A stretch of DNA of 64,000 bases from assembly GCA_025056565.1 (NCBI GenBank), contig JANWWA010000001.1:407966-471965 (forward strand), read 5' to 3'. The notes beneath the pieces are model-generated. The model was given only the letters and a program-made list of their open reading frames with translations, was not told the DNA's origin and searched no databases. A program made the position numbers and the translations under genes. Shown in pieces: positions 60,458 to 64,000 of this stretch (its first letter is position 1; every line of letters begins with the position of its first letter). The stretch comes from Chloroherpetonaceae bacterium. Its GTDB lineage: Bacteria; Bacteroidota; Chlorobiia; Chlorobiales; Thermochlorobacteraceae.

Positions 60458-62759
60458 TCCACTGGCACAGCTCATTGCTCTGTCTGTCTGCCTTTGTTTT
60501 TTCTTCTTTACACATCTCTTTCCACTTTTTGCACAGTCTACTCAGCCAACTGGGTTTGGCACGCTGCGTGGCACTGTTTTCGAAAGCCGCGTTACGCTCG
60601 AGCAAGTTTCGCAGTCAGACTCGCTCGGACATCTTACGACCACAACGATTCGCAAGCGCACTGCACTGCCCGTCATTGGCGCACGTGTCGCTTTGCGGGG
60701 CACTTCCTACGGCGCAATTACCGACACGGCTGGCTTCTACCAAATTAAGGGTATCCCACGTGGCACTTACGATATCATCTACTCCGCACAAGGCTATAAG
60801 ACCTTCGTCTTCAAGTCTATTACCATTAAGAGCGATACCATTACGGAGATTGACATGGCACTTTCGCCTATTGTCTCCGAAGCGAGCGAAATCACCGTTA
60901 CGGCTGACCGCTATGAGCGAAAACTGCAAGAACTGTCACTTTCAGTCTCCATCCTGAAACCTGATTTCATTGTAGAGCGCAATAGCAATACGCTGGACGA
61001 GGCGCTGCGCTATGTTTCTGGCGTTAGTTTTACCAACCAGACGCCCAACATTCGTGCTTCCAGTGGCGTTAGCTTCGGCGTGGGCAATCGCGTGCAACTT
61101 CTGCTCGATAATGTGCCCTTTCTTGCTCCCGATGATGGCTCCGCACGTTGGGACGCTTTTCCTGTAGATTTTATTGAGCGTGTTGAAGTCATTAAAGGGG
61201 CTTCATCGGCGCTCTATGGCTCGGCTGGACTGGGGGGCACAATTAACATTGTCACCAGAAATGACTTTCAAAACCGCACTTCGCTGCTCACTTATGTGGG
61301 TCTCTTTGATAAGCCGGCTTTTGAGATTTGGCAATGGTCGGAGCGAGCGCGCTGGCAATCGGGCTTTGAGCTGTCGCATGCACAAAATTTCGGCAAGTTT
61401 TGCATCTATGGCTCTCTTACACGGCGCGTCAGCGATAGCTACCGTGAAAATGCGGATTTTCGCCGCTGGCGACTCTTTACCAAAGCAACCTATCAATTCT
61501 CTGATGCCGCCTCACTTTCACTGGTTGGCACCTTTGCTGAAGAACAGCGCGGCAATGGTTTTTTCTGGCGCAATATTGATGCTGCGTTGCTCGACGGCTC
61601 ACCTACGAAACCTCGCATTGCTTCAGACAATCTCATTTTTGCGCCAACACTTAACCTGAAACTATCCAGTCTGGCTTCTCTCATCGTGCGCAATCGCTTC
61701 TACCGCTCCCGCTTTGAAGATACCGATGGTCTCACTTCGCTTTCCTCTCAGCTTGGCACAGACGCACAGCTTTTGATAGATTTTGGTAAAGGGTTCATTG
61801 TTACAGGCGGTGTGGAGGGCTTCCTTACCGATGTGCGCTCAAACCTTTATGGCAATCATTCGGCTGTTGGTGCTGCGATTTACTTGCAGAGTGACCTTCC
61901 GCTGTTCAAGAGCCTAATTGCCAGCTTCGGGGTGCGTGCCGATGGACTTTCCGTGAATAGAGAGTCGCTCATCGGACGCTTCAATCCGCGTTTTGGACTG
62001 AATTGGACGCTTGGTCAGCATCACACCCTACGAGGCAATTTTGGCACAGCGTTTCGCAATCCTACGATTAGCGAGCGCTTTGTCGCAACACAGACTGGTT
62101 TTATTCAAGTGCAGCCTAATCCCAGCCTGCGTCCCGAAAGCAGTATGAGCTTCGAGCTTGGCTATCTTTTTAGCTACAGCCTTCCAGTTGAACTTTTCCG
62201 CAATTTTGCCCTTACGAATGTCTCGCTTGATGTGGCTGCTTTTTCAAATGTGTATGACAATTTGATTGAGGTACGTCCAACGCCTGCTGGCTTTTTTTCT
62301 TTCCAGAATATTACCGCTGCCAATGTTTTAGGCTACGAAATTTCCTCCACATTTGCCTTCAACCAGCGGCTTTTGCTTCTTACGCTTTCCTACACGCATA
62401 CCAATCCGATTGACTACACCGACGCAGCAAATGTTCGCTGGCTGCGATACCGCCACCGCCGACTGTTTTATGTCAATGCAGAAGCAAATGTTGGCTTTCT
62501 TACGCTTGAATGGAACTACCGCTTTCTCAGTCGCTTTGACACAATCGACCCTGAACTGATGCTTATCGTGCCTGACGGCAATCGCTTGGTCGATGCGCAT
62601 ATCTCAGATGCACGGCTTGGCACTCGATTTGCTTTCGGCACAGTTGGTTTTGTCGTCAATTTGATGGTGCGAAATCTATTTAACTACAACTATGTAGAGC
62701 AGCCGGGCAGCCTTGCGCCGATTCGCCATTTCATTTTGCAAGTGCGCGCCAGTGTGTAG
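60432..62759 (+). CDS. TonB-dependent receptor with N-terminal carboxypeptidase-regulatory-like domain
   Basis: 775 residues from a GTG at 60432 inside the fur gene (26-base overlap); the frame reaches further back but without a signal sequence. Signal peptide LIALSVCLCFFFFTHLFPLF, then a CarboxypepD_reg domain (ALPVIGARVALRGTSYGAIT, DTAGFYQIKGIPRGTYDIIY), plug (SNTLDEALRYVSGVSF, VEVIKGASSALYGSAGLGGT), and a barrel ending in a terminal strand (LQVRASV). It imports a metal chelate, vitamin or sugar in an energy-dependent way. The overlap with fur suggests metal-linked regulation. Confidence 0.9.
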   Translation: MPRLEHRTNPLAQLIALSVCLCFFFFTHLFPLFAQSTQPTGFGTLRGTVFESRVTLEQVSQSDSLGHLTTTTIRKRTALPVIGARVALRGTSYGAITDTAGFYQIKGIPRGTYDIIYSAQGYKTFVFKSITIKSDTITEIDMALSPIVSEASEITVTADRYERKLQELSLSVSILKPDFIVERNSNTLDEALRYVSGVSFTNQTPNIRASSGVSFGVGNRVQLLLDNVPFLAPDDGSARWDAFPVDFIERVEVIKGASSALYGSAGLGGTINIVTRNDFQNRTSLLTYVGLFDKPAFEIWQWSERARWQSGFELSHAQNFGKFCIYGSLTRRVSDSYRENADFRRWRLFTKATYQFSDAASLSLVGTFAEEQRGNGFFWRNIDAALLDGSPTKPRIASDNLIFAPTLNLKLSSLASLIVRNRFYRSRFEDTDGLTSLSSQLGTDAQLLIDFGKGFIVTGGVEGFLTDVRSNLYGNHSAVGAAIYLQSDLPLFKSLIASFGVRADGLSVNRESLIGRFNPRFGLNWTLGQHHTLRGNFGTAFRNPTISERFVATQTGFIQVQPNPSLRPESSMSFELGYLFSYSLPVELFRNFALTNVSLDVAAFSNVYDNLIEVRPTPAGFFSFQNITAANVLGYEISSTFAFNQRLLLLTLSYTHTNPIDYTDAANVRWLRYRHRRLFYVNAEANVGFLTLEWNYRFLSRFDTIDPELMLIVPDGNRLVDAHISDARLGTRFAFGTVGFVVNLMVRNLFNYNYVEQPGSLAPIRHFILQVRASV

Positions 62760-62809
62760 CGCCGAAACGTCTCACTTTCTTCTTTCGTTAGGCTCGGAAA
62801 CTGTGCACT

Positions 62810-63469
62810 ATGCAAGTGTTCGTTCTCATTTCTCTGCTTTTCGCTTCCTTTGTGCTATACAGTGAAGCTCAAACTAAACCTGAGAATGCGCTCACCATGT
62901 CGCAAGTTACAAATGGGCAAACGGAGGTTATGACGGTTGGTGGCGGTTGTTTTTGGTGCGTAGAAGCCGTCTTCCAGCGAGTAGAAGGTGTCTTGAAGGT
63001 AGAGTCGGGCTACGCAGGTGGCACGGTGCCTAATCCAACCTATCAGCAGGTCTGCACCGGCACCACTGGACACGCAGAGGTCGTGCAAGTAACATTTGAC
63101 CCAAAGAAAATTTCCTACAAAGAACTTTTAGAAATTTTTTTCCGCACTCATGACCCTACTACGCCTAATCGCCAAGGCAATGATGTAGGGCCTCAATACC
63201 GCTCCATTATTCTCTACCACAGTGAGGCGCAGCGCCAGATTGCTGAAGAGGTCATCCGTGAAACCAATGCTGCAAAAATTTGGCGAGACCCCATCGTCAC
63301 AGAAGTGGTGCCTTTCACGGTTTTCTACAAAGCCGAAGCTTATCATCAAAATTACTACAACCAAAACCGCCTGCGTAATCCATACTGCATTTTTGTTATT
63401 GACCCGAAGGTAGAAAAACTGCGAAAGGAGTATAAAGCCAAGCTAAAAAAAGAATACGCCAAAGATTGA
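62810..63469 (+). CDS. msrA: Peptide methionine sulfoxide reductase A, exported
   Basis: 219 residues. A signal peptide ([17 protein letters not shown]) precedes the MsrA core: [20 protein letters not shown] with the catalytic Cys in [57 protein letters not shown]. It repairs methionine-S-sulfoxide; with a signal peptide it would protect envelope proteins. No msrB fusion. Confidence 0.93.
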   Translation: MQVFVLISLLFASFVLYSEAQTKPENALTMSQVTNGQTEVMTVGGGCFWCVEAVFQRVEGVLKVESGYAGGTVPNPTYQQVCTGTTGHAEVVQVTFDPKKISYKELLEIFFRTHDPTTPNRQGNDVGPQYRSIILYHSEAQRQIAEEVIRETNAAKIWRDPIVTEVVPFTVFYKAEAYHQNYYNQNRLRNPYCIFVIDPKVEKLRKEYKAKLKKEYAKD

Positions 63470-63552
63470 AGTTAGCTGCGTGATAGTTGCGTTTTGCAAG
63501 CTTGCGGGGACACGTTTTTGTGAGCGAGCAATAGGTTTGAACCATGTGCAAC

Positions 63553-63930
63553 CTAATGCCCCAGGTAAATCGATTGGTCTGGAATAAACACCGTCACATC
63601 GCCATAGATGCGGCACTGGCACCCTAAGCGCGATTTGAGCGTCAGTCCGACTGCTTCATCGAGTTGCTCTTCTTCTTCTTCGCTCATCTCAGGTAAATTT
63701 TCCATTCCCTTCTCAATAATCACATGGCAAGTTGAGCAAGCACACGCGCCCCCGCAGTTGTGCTGCAGGCGAATCGCATTTTCCATACAGGCTTCCAGAA
63801 TAGTCGTGCCTTCATCTACCTCTACTACACGCTCTACACCGGGCTGATTGTAAAAGTGGAAGGTTACCTTGTGGCGTGGCGTAGTTACCGCCTCAGGCTT
63901 CCCCAATGTGCTTGTTTGACTTGCACTCAT
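63553..63930 (-). CDS. 2Fe-2S ferredoxin (adrenodoxin/Isc type)
   Basis: 125 residues from the ATG at 63930 (a GTG at 63939 is in frame). VEVDEGTTILEACMENAIRL, then HNCGGACACSTCHVII with Cys-x5-Cys-x2-Cys, EEEEEQLDEAVGLTLKSRLG and CQCRIYGDVTVFIP with the last ligand. This is the ISC-assembly/adrenodoxin kind of ferredoxin. It converges with msrA and is distinct from the ferredoxin at 56.6 kb. About 25 residues precede the domain and look disordered. Confidence 0.92.
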   Translation of the reverse strand: MSASQTSTLGKPEAVTTPRHKVTFHFYNQPGVERVVEVDEGTTILEACMENAIRLQHNCGGACACSTCHVIIEKGMENLPEMSEEEEEQLDEAVGLTLKSRLGCQCRIYGDVTVFIPDQSIYLGH

Positions 63931-64000
63931 TGCTGTCACTTATTTGTTGTTGTATCAGTGAGAACGCATTTAGAGGTCACTTCATTTCGGGCTTTTGGTT

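Noticed and set aside
63977-64000. Seven codons and a TGA at the minus-strand edge, possibly the end of another gene
   Set aside because: Too short to support a call without sequence beyond the window.

Overview
The window looks like chromosomal DNA from a green bacterium of the Chlorobi lineage (Chlorobiales, probably nearer Chloroherpeton/Thermochlorobacter than Chlorobium). Supporting evidence: a reaction-centre cytochrome PscC (three membrane helices plus a C-terminal haem c), a BCD/PucC-type bacteriochlorophyll-delivery MFS protein, a sepiapterin reductase very like the one known from Chlorobium, and a secreted protein with a type IX secretion (T9SS) sorting tail. Placement below phylum level is inference. 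No rRNA, tRNA, CRISPR array, insertion sequence or prophage was recognised; it is a dense chromosomal region of mostly vertical-looking genes.

Layout. 1-1.7 kb: 5' part of leuS (cut by the window edge) and a PD-(D/E)XK-type protein. 1.9-6.9 kb: phototrophy-flavoured block: BCD transporter, thioesterase, 8-vinyl-reductase-like SDR, pscC with a strong terminator, sepiapterin reductase. 7-11 kb: a lone nuoJ, a BMP-type lipoprotein, two coiled-coil lipoproteins (one with histidine in register every seventh residue), an SDR and a truncated histidine kinase. 11.5-20.8 kb: TPR lipoprotein, ruvC, tspO, rfbB, a Kef-type antiporter, a Nudix pair, a membrane protein ending in a GrpE-like domain, glutathione peroxidase. 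20.8-31.7 kb: ABC ATPase, nadE, STAS protein, a structured leader followed by a 1243-residue outer-membrane protein, ppk, rpiB, CBS protein, kdsC, DUF3108.

31.8-44.1 kb: lnt, a Zn-ribbon methyltransferase, then pheT - coiled-coil protein - zapA - candidate 6S RNA - rny, panD, a GlmU-type nucleotidyltransferase, tgt, and mlaF/aroF on the other strand. 44.4-49 kb: T9SS-exported PhoD-like phosphatase, LEA-type lipoprotein, guaA. 49-57.4 kb: three compact minus-strand operons: M50 protease-MORN-folP-dacA; HAD-aroA-phytase-like lipoprotein; SRPBCC-ferredoxin-DUF4292. 57.6-64 kb: asnS, exported RidA, fur overlapping a TonB-dependent receptor, msrA and a ferredoxin.

Most interesting items: the 199-nt RNA after zapA with perfectly complementary ends (6S RNA candidate); the leader before the large outer-membrane protein, where one arm can pair with either of two downstream arms, the second lying next to the start codon; the membrane-anchored GrpE-like protein; the His-heptad lipoprotein; and a PscC with a long extra segment between membrane anchor and haem domain.
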